From Planoprotostelium fungivorum (taxonomy: Eukaryota; Evosea; Variosea; Cavosteliida; Cavosteliaceae), in the NCBI GenBank assembly GCA_003024175.1, contig MDYQ01000380.1, positions 1 through 64,000 on the forward strand: DNA of 64,000 nt, given 5' to 3'. Positions 35,136 to 47,165 of the stretch are shown here, piece by piece (position 1 is the stretch's first letter; the number at the start of each line of letters is the position of its first letter). The notes beneath the pieces are model-generated. The model was not told the origin of the DNA, did not search any database, and saw only the letters and a list, made by a program, of their open reading frames with translations. The translations under genes were made by a program, and so were the position numbers.

Positions 35136-35814
35136 CTCGGTTCAGCAGAATCCATCCCGCAACGCCAATCGTGCCACGAGCGTGAGTGCGACTGAGGTCG
35201 GAGGAACCACTTTTACTTGCGCGCTTGTGCTGTAGAACGTGATGCTGCATCCCATTGAAATAGATATCATTCCGTATTGAGGTTATGTGGTATTGGTAAA
35301 ATCTGCGACGGTTGGAAGAGAGAGTGGTCTGTGAAAAGAAAGCTGAAGCGAGCACGACAAAAGGTGTTCGGCGAGCTGTGCAGAGGCAGCTGAAAAAGTT
35401 CAAAGAAGCCGGAGATTTACCCTATTCATCCGTGACGTCACACCGTTTGAAATTACGAGTTGGAAAAGAAGAGATCATGCGTTTCGAACGTCGAACGTCG
35501 GGAGCTGATCACTGCGTGGACCGAATTCGTTGACTAGGTTTCTCTGAAAGGAATCACACCTCAACTCTCTTCACATCCTGTGAGGTGATGATGACACAAG
35601 ACAACATATCATCTTATTAAGAGCACCTCATGAGCTGTGGTGGTGTATCTAAGTTACGAGATGATTGAGGTGGATATCATCTGGTAGAGGTCGAGATCCA
35701 CCTTCTCCATGTGACACGTTTCAGGAGAATCAATATCCCTTGTCACCATGACAATGCCCACCCTGAGGGGATTAGCGTTCAACGTGGACGATCCACCACA
35801 CAGAACACGATCCG
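35136..35814. other. Intergenic stretch, possible 5' exons
   Basis: About 680 bp between divergent genes. On the plus strand 35312-35533 is open and basic (RRAVQRQLKKFKEAGD), and on the minus strand 35403-35116 is open with a hydrophobic start. Neither can be supported. The promoter of the GREB1-like gene should lie at the right end. Confidence 0.3.
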
Positions 35815-38800
35815 ATGGATGAGATGGAAGACTCTTTCGATCAGGCAGATGACAAGAAGAGAAAGCTGGAATCATCCACCGCGCTTCAGTCCGCCAAACC
35901 TGTCAAGGTGAAGAAGTTGGATCAGCCGATCAAGAGGAGGAGAGACCATTCCAACAACTTCCTCGATGTCACTTTCTATCATAAGAAGGAGCCATGTTCC
36001 GTGGGTTCAAAGATTCTGGGGAAGATCGAGAAGATCTTGGGTACAGATGAAGAATTAACAACGAAAGGCGTCTCCATCTCCAGTATTCAGAAGGTGGGAG
36101 GAAGAGCTCTTTCCGATGGACTCACATCGACAGAATCAATTCTTCATCGCCATCTGGTTGTTGGACTGTCAACAACTTCTCAATTCGAAAGAAGATGACA
36201 ACCAAGACCTCTACGACCGTCTGGCAGAGAAGATGAAGAAGGTGTCACGATCGACATCTCTTTCCTCCTCTCATCCATTTCAAGGTGATTCTGACGATGA
36301 GAGATTACAGCCAATTATTTCAAGAATGCACGTTATCGAGACAGTCCCAGACAGGAAGAGTGTCCATCAAGAAAGAAGAGGTCAAGTTCGGAATGTCTAA
36401 AGACTCCATCTTGTTGGGTGACATCCGATCGCAATCTCATCTCTATCTGATGACGATGAACAGAAGAAGAGACTCCAACACCTACAGAAGATGGAATGGT
36501 CAAATTGTCCTTACGTTTTCGAGATGATGATGGAAAGACTCTCACGTGCAACGAGAGCGAACGGACTTCGCTATCCCAACTGAAAGAGAGGCTCGGCCTC
36601 AAAGACATCACCCATCACGGAGAAGAGATGAAGGATGACGCGATAACCCTCCTCGACTTGAAGACGAAGATGCTGCTGGGACGTGTCGCCGACGCCACAC
36701 AAGAAGACGTGACCATCGAATTAGAAGTCAGACGAGCGAAGTCGATCGAAAAGGTGGAACAGCTGCCGGGAAAGACGATCGAAGTGACTACAAAGACGTC
36801 GAGCAGAAAGATCTACCACGAACAGAGTGAGACGGCGAAGAAGCTGCTGGAGAAGATAGAAGAGAGGATGAGTCTGGATGAGTTTGAAGATGTAGACTGG
36901 CTGATCACGGTGAGTCAGAAGACGAAGGATGGACTGAAGAGAGTGCAGACGGCGAGATTTCGATCGTTGATGGAACAGACGTCACAGAGATTGAGGGAGA
37001 TGGGATTGGAACATGAGGGGAGGGTGATCATGTACTGTAAGAAGGGACAGAGCAAGTTCGATTTCGATACCTTTATGGACAGAGGTGCGTGAAATCAACG
37101 ATATGATCGTCATCGCCAACGTCATCAACATCATCAACATCATCAACATCACTATCACCATCGAACAATGAGTTTTGGGGATGCAAGATGAGTTCGCACG
37201 ATTGAACTCTTCTACAGTGGAGAAGAACAAGAAGAAGCTGTTCATTCTCGTGGCAGACGAGAGCCACTGGGGTATCAACTCCACCGGTGCTAATCATGCT
37301 TACGTTAACGACCCCCGGATACTAAAGGCAGAGAATGTCATCGTGTTGCTGATCACAGCCACACCGTGGAACATGTACACCACGGGTTCCAGGTGATATT
37401 TCATCCGAATTTCTACTCGTAAAAATCTCAACAACGCAGATTGAAGAAAGAGAATGTCGTCAAGTGGGTCAAAGACAAAAAGTCGACGGCCGATATCAGT
37501 GAGGAGAGGTTCATCTACAACTCTTTCACACGTAAAAATAGAATATCGAGGACTCAAATGGTACCTGAAGACAGAACACGGAGACCGTTTCTTTCGAACG
37601 GACGAGGCGTTCGAGAAATTAGAGAACGTCAGCCGAGGCTGTGGTGTCGAAGTGTCGATCCTCCTCGCGATGGATTATGCAATGAGCCTCTTAGCGTACA
37701 GAATCTTCCGCGACACCGAGAACAAAAGTTCAGCGGCAGAGAAAATATTGGATCAAGCGATCATGGGTGAGTCCAAGTGGAGGAGATAGAATTGAAGGAG
37801 GTACAGCCTTCGATCAGTGTGAGATGAGAAAAGCTCTCGTCGTCTATGCCAAGTGTTACGACATCACATTGAATGAGGGAAATACGAAGCAACATAAGGA
37901 CCTACAGAAATTGGCGCTGGCGCACATTCTGAATGCAAAGAAGAATATTCGCTCAGAAACAGACAAGAGTGAGTCTCACAATATCACAAATGAACATGAT
38001 TCGTATCCATCATTCTTCCATTTTCGTCCTCTAACGATTGCAGTTGTGGAGGAACTGATACAAAAGGCATCGACGATGAAGATCGTCAGGATACCCAACT
38101 CAATCAACGCCGAAGTGTTTCTCACACGATTACAATTGATAAGACACATCTGTGGATACGAAAAGGTGATTCTTATTATCCTCACATCGTCTCTCCCAAA
38201 ATTGAGACCCTGCAGATCTTCGAGATTGTCGGCGATTTTGGCACCACCCACATCGCTCACGATCTGTCAAAGTGTGTCACGTGTAAATCGTCTTCGTTAT
38301 TGACATCTTCTCAGCAGTTACTTCCTCCAATTGATCAAACAGAAGACCAATTCCGTCTCTTGTTACGAAGGTGATCCTTTATATCGACGTGAATGAAACT
38401 ATCTAGATCTACGCAGTATACCCGTTCTCCTCATTCTAGTCGATAAGGGAAGATTGGGCGACACCTTCCCTGACGTGAGTCTTCTAGTCTGTTTATATTA
38501 CGTCGACTGACCCGTTACGCTCAGTCGTTCAACTGTCTCGATCTAAGAGCATGCAAGAGAAAAGCTTTCGGTCCCATCACTTCCATCGTACAAGAGTTGG
38601 GGAGAATGTGTCGATACGATGCTGCAGAGTCAGAGCGGCTGCCTCACTGTCTCTTGAGCTCAGCGTTCCACAAGAAGATAAGAGAGAACTTTGACGGAAA
38701 GATCACGAGCTTATCTACGTCTCTCGATCCATTGTGAGTCTCTCTTCTATTTTCTCTCACGCGAACTATATCATATCAAACTATATTGTTATTGACGCCT

Positions 38801-41241
38801 CTCAGCATCGAAGGTGGAGATAAACAGTTCGAATATGTACCGACGAAGACGCACTGTGACTACGATAACAAGGAGAAGCATAACAATCGCTTCTTACTCC
38901 AAGCTCATCCACAGATCGGAAAGACGGGAGCTTATCTAGAACTGCTGAACTTGATCAAGAGGAGATACAGCTACACCGCCCCAGATTTCAACATCATCTG
39001 GAAGGACAGTCGAGCGAAAGAGAACGACCCACAGTGGAAGTACGGCCCCCACCATCGATCACCATCAGAGATTAAGATCTTCTCATACAATCAGCTGGTG
39101 ACACACCCTTGTCTCTTTCGTCTCTTAACGATCTAAAGAGAAGACAGGCTTACGGCCGACACACGATGTCTCGTTTAGAGAAGAGAGCCAAATTGTTACT
39201 GAGTATGATCGATCGTGGCTGTTGGAGTCCGAGCGAGTGGAGGTGGAAGTTGGTCACAGAAGAAGGTCCTTTCTGTGAAACGGCAGAGAGTCTGTTGGAC
39301 GAGATGCAAAGGAACGTCTTCTCTGGAGACACTGTGTCTGAGCTGAAGAAACTGAACACACTGAAAGAGAGGATTGAGTGCATCAACGGCAGCGTAGAGT
39401 GGAAGAGAATGATCAACTGGGAAGGCAGACAGTGGTACAATCTCACTCCGTGAGTTTTATATATTCACCATATCACGTATTACTCATACCTGAATTCTGA
39501 ACATCATTCTCAGCGAGCTGAAGTACTGCGGTCGTCAGTTCTGGAACAACGACTTAGATCCATCACAGACCGTCGTCGTGTCTTGTGCACCTCACAAGAG
39601 AGGACAAGGAAAGCTGGAACAATATCTCATCCAATTTAGAAGTGATTATCTCATGGCCACTATACCCACATCTCTCCTACCCTTCTTCGTCATTGGAGAG
39701 CACGATCACATCAAATTCGCTCGATACGAGTGAGTAGACCACATCGACGATTTGATGCTCATCGATGCAGTCCATTTCATCCAATCGTCAACTCGATTCG
39801 ATATCCCATCTTCGTTCCTTCACACAGAGAAGATGCATCGAAGATCTTGATCCACAAGTGGGACGAAGCATCGAGTAAGCCTTGTCTAAAGATCCTCGTG
39901 GTGAGATAGGAGAGATTCGAAGATTACGTTCAAGTTTGGGGTGATCACTGCGTTATCATTGCGATACCGGATAAGATTCCGACCCATCAAGAAACATCCA
40001 GTGAGTGTGAAGAAAGGAGAAGATGAACACTTGATTGACTGTGGTGAACAGATCAGATGACACGGTGCGGATACGCTCGACGCTTCATCCAGTCGTTGGC
40101 AGAAGAGTGGAATCTTCCGTTCTGTCACATGTGGGACGACAACATCTTGAAGTGTTAGCACAGGAAAGACGTCAACGAGAAGCCAGTCGAGTGCTCACTG
40201 ACCGATCTGGCGTCAGCTTACGAAGAGGTAGCTCTTCAAATCTCGATCGTATATCGATCCATCTCACCTTCGTTCAGATCGTCGAACGAGAACCGAAGAC
40301 ATTCGCAGATGGCTGGGAGCCTTCTCCTCTCGGCTACACCCCTCACAGAGAATTCAAAGATCATCCGAACACTCGCGATGGATTTCACGGTCCCACGAGG
40401 GAGTACGGCGTCATCGGTAGCTTCACGGATCCACTGCTGTGGCGTTACAGTGAGTGAAGAGAAGAATGTAGCGAGAGACGTGACTTCATTTCAGACAACA
40501 AACCGTTCGGAATGAATCATTCTGTTGGATCGGCCGTGCTCCTGAACATCAGAGCGTTGAAAGAGAAGGGAATCGAATATCCAGTCAAGCAGTGTGAGTG
40601 AGAAGAGAAAGAAGCATACTGAGAGAACAGTGCAAGAGGACGTAGAGTTCAATCACATGTGTCAAGAGAAGGGGTTGCACGTGCTGATGGACTATCGGTA
40701 TCTGCACTGGAAGGTCAACTTGAGCCAGAAGCATCCTCTGCCAAAGCCAGACGTCTCAGTGCACGACAGCATGATGAAGATGAGCCAGAAGGGTACAACA
40801 AAGCTTCGGTTCATCGGTATGGAAGAAGAGCCACGCATCGACAGTGTGATCGAGTCGATAAGAGAGATCCTCTTCGGTCGTGGTGTCATCACGGGAGACA
40901 TCGCATCCATGTACTGTGAGAGAGTCTCAGACGAAGAAGAGAGACTGCAATCGTTCAAGAGGATGGTCAGCGAAGAAGCACTCTCACAGCTCGTGGCGAC
41001 GAGCGTGGGATCAGAAGGTAGCATGAGCTTGCTGGTGACGTCTGATGTCAAGATCATCCGAGGAGATGAGATGTACGTCACGATCATCCCGGTGAGGAAG
41101 AGAAAGCCTGTGACTCTGTGGCGGAACGACTTCGCTTGGTTCTCAGAGATGTACGTTTCGGCGGCCAGGGGAAGAGAAGATGAGACGGGGAATACGGAAT
41201 ACGAGTGTTCTTGGCTGCTCTTGGTTCAGAATAGACTCTGA
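35815..41241 (+). pseudogene. GREB1-like helicase/glycosyltransferase, copy 1 (transferase interrupted)
   Basis: A gene of about 20 short-intron exons. After a basic N-terminus come an unidentified domain (IGKIEKILGTDEELTTKG type), a ubiquitin-like-looking segment (KLSLRFRDDDGKTL ... LSQLKERLGLKD), and a permuted superfamily-2 helicase. Its motifs are DESH at 37256-37267, LLITATPWN about 37351-37369, VDKGRLGDTFP, QELGRMCRY about 38591-38617, and a Walker A (HPQIGKTGAYL) about 38905-38940. A glycosyltransferase follows: ILVVR, YARRFIQSLAEEWNLPF, WDDN and EDVEFN. Two in-frame TAG codons interrupt it: 39907-39909 (Lys in copy 2) and 40156-40158 (Tyr in copy 2). TAG is a true stop in this genome (RPB1). 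The helicase part remains open, so a truncated protein is possible. Confidence 0.75.
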
Positions 41242-41462
41242 AGAGGCTCATAAAATACGAAATATATGAAAGATTTGCTTCAATGTGAGCCGCAGGCTCG
41301 TCTTGTAAAAGAGAAGAAGGTGTCGGGTCCCGACCGCAGGAAAATTCACATTTACCTTGGTGACACCCGAGCTCCATTTGACATGTTTCTGAATAATCGA
41401 GTAGTGCCTCATCACCTTGGTTATATCCACCCTCGGCAGACAAACATATCGTCTATTCACAG

Positions 41463-44400
41463 ATGGACCAGCCATCATTGCAGCACCCAACGACTGTGGA
41501 TGGCTTAGAGAACCCGCCACGATCAAGTCCTGAGGGAGGGAAGAAGCGAAAGAACTCCAGCCCGGCTCCGAACTCTCAGAAGAAGAGAGAAAGAAAGCCC
41601 GAACCATCACCGAGAGAGGCGAATAAGGACAATGGTACAAAGTACACCTTCTTCTGCAAGAAAGAGGAACAGTTGTGGCCCGTCGCCGCCAGGATCTTTG
41701 CAGAGATCGAAAAGATCCTGGCGCAAGATGAAGAATTGCGAGCAAAAAACATTCTCATTGCCAATTTACAGAAGGTCAAGGATCATCATCACCATCTCAA
41801 CTCACGTCGGTGTAGAATCAGGTAGTCATCGCGTTCTGGCTGTTGGACAGCCGACAGCTCCTCGATTCGGATACCAGAGAAGATGACAGCCAGGATTTCT
41901 ATGCATGTCTGGCAGAGAAAATGAAGAAGGTGAAGATCTTCACCTACACCGCATCCCCTCATCCATTCCCAGGCGATTTTGACCCTGAGCCATTACAGCC
42001 ACCTGCTTCAAGACTGCGCGTTAACTAGAAAATTTGAACAGAGACTCACCATTAACAAGACCGATATCCAATTTACCCCATCTCAGGACTCCATCTTGCT
42101 CGGTGATGATGAATCATCCCACCCCCCGCTCACCATCAACAGAAGAGGAAAGCACACCATCTGAGGATGGAATCGTCAAACTGTCTCTACGTTTCACCGA
42201 TGATGGAAAGCGTCTCACGTGCAATGAGAGCGAACAGACTACAATCATCCAGTTGAAAGAGCGACTGGGATTGAAAGACATCAAATACCGCGAAGAGGAG
42301 TTGAACGATACGACGAGCCTCCAGCAGCTGAAAGAGAAGATATTACACGGACGCGTCATCTCACCCACACAAGAGGATATTACCATCAAACTGAATGTCA
42401 CACGAGCGAAGTCGATCGAAAAGGTGGAACAGCTACCGGGAAAGACGATCGAAGTGACTACAAAGACGTCGAGCAGAAAGATCTACCACGAACAGAGTGA
42501 GACGGCGAAGAAGCTGCTGGAGAAGATAGAAGAGAGGATGAGTCTGGATGAGTTTGAAGATGTAGACTGGCTGATCACGGTGAGTCAGAAGACGAAGGAT
42601 GGACTGAAGAGAGTGCAGACGGCGAGATTTCGATCGTTGATGGAACAGACGTCACAGAGATTGAGGGAGATGGGATTGGAACATGAGAGGAGAGTGATCA
42701 TGTACTGTAAGAAGGGACAGAGCAAGGCCGATTTCGATCTTTTCATCGACAAAGGTAAGTTCATCGTCATCACCATTGTCGTCATCGTCATCGTCATCAC
42801 TAGAAAGATGAGCACCGTACTCGAAGTTCACACGATTGAATGGTATCTACAGTGGAGAAGAACGAGAAGAGGCTGTTCATCTTCGTGGTGGATGAATGTC
42901 ACTGGGGCATCAATTCAAAGGGAGCAAATGATACGTACGTGAACGATCCTCGTATATTGAAGGCGAAGAATGTGGTTGTACTGTTGATCACAGCCACACC
43001 TTGGAATATGTACACCACGGGTTCCAGGTGATATTTCATCCCAATTGCCACTCGTAAAAATCTCAACAACGCAGATTGAAGGAAGAGAATGTCGTCAAGT
43101 GGGTGAGAGACAAAAAGTCGACGGCCGATATCAGTGAGAAGACGTGTCATCCACAACTGTGTTTCTCACCCGCGAGAACAGAATATCGAGGACTCAAATG
43201 GTACCTGAAGACAGAACACGGAGACCGTTTCTTCCGTCAAGATCGTTTATTTGAGGAGGTGACCTCACACTCGACCAAATCCAACACAAACGCAGAAGTA
43301 GCCATACTCCTGGCCATGGACTACGCTATGAGCCTGTTAGCTTACAGGATCTTTCGTGACGCTGAAAACAAAGATTTAACGGTTGAGATGGTCTTGAATG
43401 AAGTGATGACGGGTGAGTGAGGATAGAGATGAGAAGAGGGAGTTGATTGACATACAGCGTTCGATCACTGTGAGATGAAGAAAGCTCTCGTCGTTTATGC
43501 GAAATGTTACAACATTACATTGAGTGACGGAAATACGAAGCAACACAAGGACCAGCAGAGAATGGCTATAGTCAATATTTTGAACATGAAGAGAGACAGT
43601 GTTTCTGAAACAGACAAGAGTGAGTTTCACAGTATCACAAGATTCGTATTATCATTCATCCATTTTCTACCTCTAACTATTACAGTTGTGGAGGAACTGA
43701 TACAAAAGGCATCGACGATGAAGATCGTCAGGATACCCAACTCGATCAACGCCGAAGTGTTTCTTACACGATTACAATTGATAAGACACATCTGTAAGTA
43801 CGACGAGGTGATTTTCTTCATCAAGCGAATGTTCAGAATCAAACTTTGCAGATTTTTGAAATCGTCGGAGACTTTGGTGCCACTCGCATCGATCACGATC
43901 AGTCAAAGTGTGTTATACAACACAGAGATGCAATCAATCTGACATTCACTCAGGAGCCACTTCCTCAAACAGATCAAGGAGAAGAGATCTATCTCTTCTT
44001 ATGGAGGTGAGGACGATGATGACGATGTGAATTGAGTAATATCCAAAGATCTAGCGGATATACCCGTTCTACTCATTCTAGTCGATAAGGGAAGATTAGG
44101 TGACACCTTCCCTGACGTGAGTCTCATTCATCGAACGTTCTCATCTTCTCCAATTGACTGATCATTCTAATGATACCAACTTCTTTCACTCATCGTTGTA
44201 GTCTTTCAATTGTCTTGATCTGAGAGCATGCAAGAGAAAAACGTTTGGTCCCGTCGCTTCCATCGTACAAGAGTTGGGGAGAATGTGTCGATACGATGCT
44301 GCAGAGTCAGAGCGGCTGCCTCACTGTCTCTTGAGCTCAGCGTTCCACAAGAAGATAAGAGAGAACTTTGACGGAAAGATCACGAGCTTATCTACGTCTC

Positions 44401-46905
44401 TCGATCCATTGTGAGTCTCTCTTCTATTTTCTTTCACGTGAACTATATCATGTCAAACTATGTTGTTATTGAAGCTCCTCAGCATCGAAGGTGGAGACAA
44501 ACAGTTCGAATATGTACCGAAGAAAGACCACTGTGACTACGATAACAAGGAGAAGCACAACAACCGCTTCTTACTCCAAGCTCATCCACAGATCGGAAAG
44601 ACGGGAGCTTATCTAGAACTGCTGAACTTGATCAAGAGGAGATACAGTTACACCGCCCCGAATTTTGATGCCATCTGGAAGGCGTGTGAGGGGGAGGTAC
44701 AGGACAATCCACAGTGGAAGTATGGTCCTTATCATCAGTCACTTATGGAGATCAGGCCTTTCTCTTACAATCAGCTGGTGAGGTGTACACGTGATAGAGA
44801 GTGATATTCACAATAAGTAGGGTTGGGGTAAATACACGATGCCTGGTTTAGAGAAGAGAGCTACATTGTTACTGAGTATGATCGATCGTGACTGTTGGAG
44901 TCCGAGCGAGTGGAGGTGGAAGTTGGTCACAGAAGAAGGTCCTTTCTGTGAAACGGCAGAGAGTCTGTTGGACGAGATGCAAAGGAACGTCTTCTCTGGA
45001 GACACTGTGTCTGAGCTGAAGAAACTGAACACACTGAAAGAGAGGATTGAGTGCATCAACGGCAGCGTAGAGTGGAAGAGAATGATCAACTGGGAAGGCA
45101 GACAGTGGTACAATCTCACTCCGTGAGCTTTCATCTTTCGTTCTGCTCACACTCGAGCGATAAATGAATGCTGATGGTATGTCAGAGAGCTGAGGTACTG
45201 CGATCGTCAGTTCTGGAGCAATGACTTAGATCCATCGCAGACCGTCGTCGTGTCTTGTGCACCTCACAAGAGAGGACAAGGAAAGCTGGAACAATATCTC
45301 ATCCGATTTGGAAGTGATTATCTCATGGCCACTATACCCGCTTCTCTCTGTCCATACTTCACTCTGAGTGAACGTGATGTAACGAAGTTTGCTCTGTACA
45401 AGTGAGAGATTGATTGATGATGAAAAGCTCGACTTACCAACTCAGCGGACCCCATTCTAACAACTCGTTGCGATACCCCGTCTTCATTTCCTCTCATAGA
45501 GAGGATCCATCCAAGATCCTGGTACACAAATGGGATGGAACGAAGCCATGCCTTAAGATCCTCGTGGTAAGAAAGGAGAAATTCGAGGATTACGTTCAAG
45601 TGTGGGGTGATCACTGCGTTATCATCGCATTACCCGATAGGATTCCGACCCATCAGGGAACTTCGAGTGAGTTGTATAGAACGAAAGAGAGAATGAACAG
45701 GATTGACTGTGATGATCAGATCATATAACACGATGTGGATACGCTCGACGTTTCATCCAATTGCTGGCAGAAGAGTGGAACCTTCCATTCTGTCACATGT
45801 GGGACGACAACATCTTGAAGTGCTACCACAGGAGAGATGTCAACGAGAAGCCAGTCGAGTGCTCACTGACCGATCTGGCCTCAGCTTACGAAGAGGTGAT
45901 GCTTCAGCAGGATTGATCATCTCACACTCACAGATCGTCGAACGAGAACCCAACACGTTTCACGGGGACTGGACGCCTTCGAGCATGCATGGTTATGAAC
46001 CACACAAAGGCCACAGTGGTCACGTGAACAGCCGTGATGCCTTCCACGGTCCCACCTGCGAGTATGCGGTCGTAGGAAGCTTTCGGAATCCTCGATTCTG
46101 GCGATCCAGTGAGTACAAAGTGATCTCTGTAGAGGTCAATGTGTGACGTCATTTCAGATAACAAACCCTTTGGATTAAGTCACTCTGTCTATTCAGCTGT
46201 GCTGCTCAACATCAGAGAGCTGAAAAAGAAGGGAATCGAATATCCAGTCAAGCAGTGTGAGTGAGAAGAAGAGGAGAAGCATACTGAGAGAGGACAGTGC
46301 AAGAGGACGTAGAGTTCAATCACATGTGTCAAGAGAAGGGGTTGCACGTGCTGATGGACTATCGGTATCTGCACTGGAAGGTCAACTTGAGCCAGAAGCA
46401 TCCTCTGCCAAAGCCAGACGTCTCAGTGCACGACAGCATGATGAAGATGAGCCAGAAGGGTACAACAAAGCTTCGGTTCATCGGTATGGAAGAAGAGCCA
46501 CGCATCGACAGTGTGATCGAGTCGATAAGAGAGATCCTCTTCGGTCGTGGTGTCATCACGGGAGACATTGCATCCATGTACTGTGAGAGAGTCTCAGACG
46601 AAGAAGAGAGACTGCAATCGTTCAAGAGGATGGTCAGCGAAGAAGCACTCTCACAGCTCGTGGCGACGAGCGCGGGATCAAAGAGCACGATGAGATTGGA
46701 GGTTACTTCGGATGTCAAGATCGTTCGTTGCGAAACGACGTACGTCGCGATCATCCCCGTACAAAAGGGAAAACCTTTCACGTTATATTCAGACCAGTCG
46801 GTGTGGTTCTCAGAGATGTATGTTTCTACCGCGAAGGGAGGAGAGGATCAACCAAAGAATGCGGAGTACCAATGCTCCTGGTTGCTCTTGGTTCGAGTTA
46901 GATAA
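41463..46905 (+). CDS. GREB1-like permuted helicase plus glycosyltransferase, copy 2
   Basis: Same exon plan as copy 1, 221 bp downstream, with all checked junctions in frame. The N-terminus is Ser/Lys-rich. Then come FAEIEKILAQDEELRAK, a ubiquitin-like-looking segment (KLSLRFTDDGKRLTCNESEQ), and DECH at 42891-42902. LLITATPWN, the VDKGRLGDTFP segment and QELGRMCRY at 44268-44294 follow, and then the Walker A (HPQIGKTGAYL) at about 44580-44612. The motif order II-III-V-VI-I shows circular permutation. The transferase half has KILVVRKEKFEDYVQVWGDH, YARRFIQLLAEEWNLPFCHM, WDDN at 45800-45811 and EDVEFN at 46303-46320, followed by a C-terminal extension ending SWLLLVRVR. Vertebrate GREB1 combines the same two modules as I recall. 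Substrate (protein or DNA base) is unknown. Confidence 0.8.
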
Positions 46906-47165
46906 ATGGACTGCCACAGATGTCGTCGAGAGTGTACAATATCTTCTGCCCTCTACCATTTGTTTCCCTTTTTTTAATGCGACATGTTCATCGACGTTAC
47001 GGAAGAAATGTTCAACGGAAAGATACGGTACTTCCCTCTTTTGAAATACCGAGAGACTTTGTTCCATTCGTCGAACTTGATCGAGTTCCTCTCGCAGACA
47101 CAAGAGCTTACGATAAATGTAACAGCCTCTATCTTCCCCAACAATTCCGTGATTCCACTGTTTGT
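46906..47165. other. Short convergent gap
   Basis: 260 bp between the 3' ends of GREB1-like copy 2 and the acyl-CoA dehydrogenase. It is open in more than one frame (for example from 46984 on the plus strand) but shows no recognisable protein; probably untranslated sequence. Confidence 0.4.

Noticed and set aside
35815-37100. Reading the N-terminal part of the tandem genes as a Crinkler-type effector
   Set aside because: The first impression came from the ubiquitin-like segment and a P-loop later on. The permuted helicase motifs and the transferase fit GREB1 far better, and no LFLAK-type header is present.
35950-41240. Frame change near 37500 in GREB1-like copy 1
   Set aside because: It disappears if the same short intron (GTGAGGAG...AATAG) is removed as in copy 2 (GTGAGAAG...AACAG); both then join to KYRGLKWYLK.
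41242-41462. Possible small gene between the two GREB1-like copies
   Set aside because: The open frame starting at 41266 overlaps the start of copy 2, has no recognisable domain and no counterpart upstream of copy 1.
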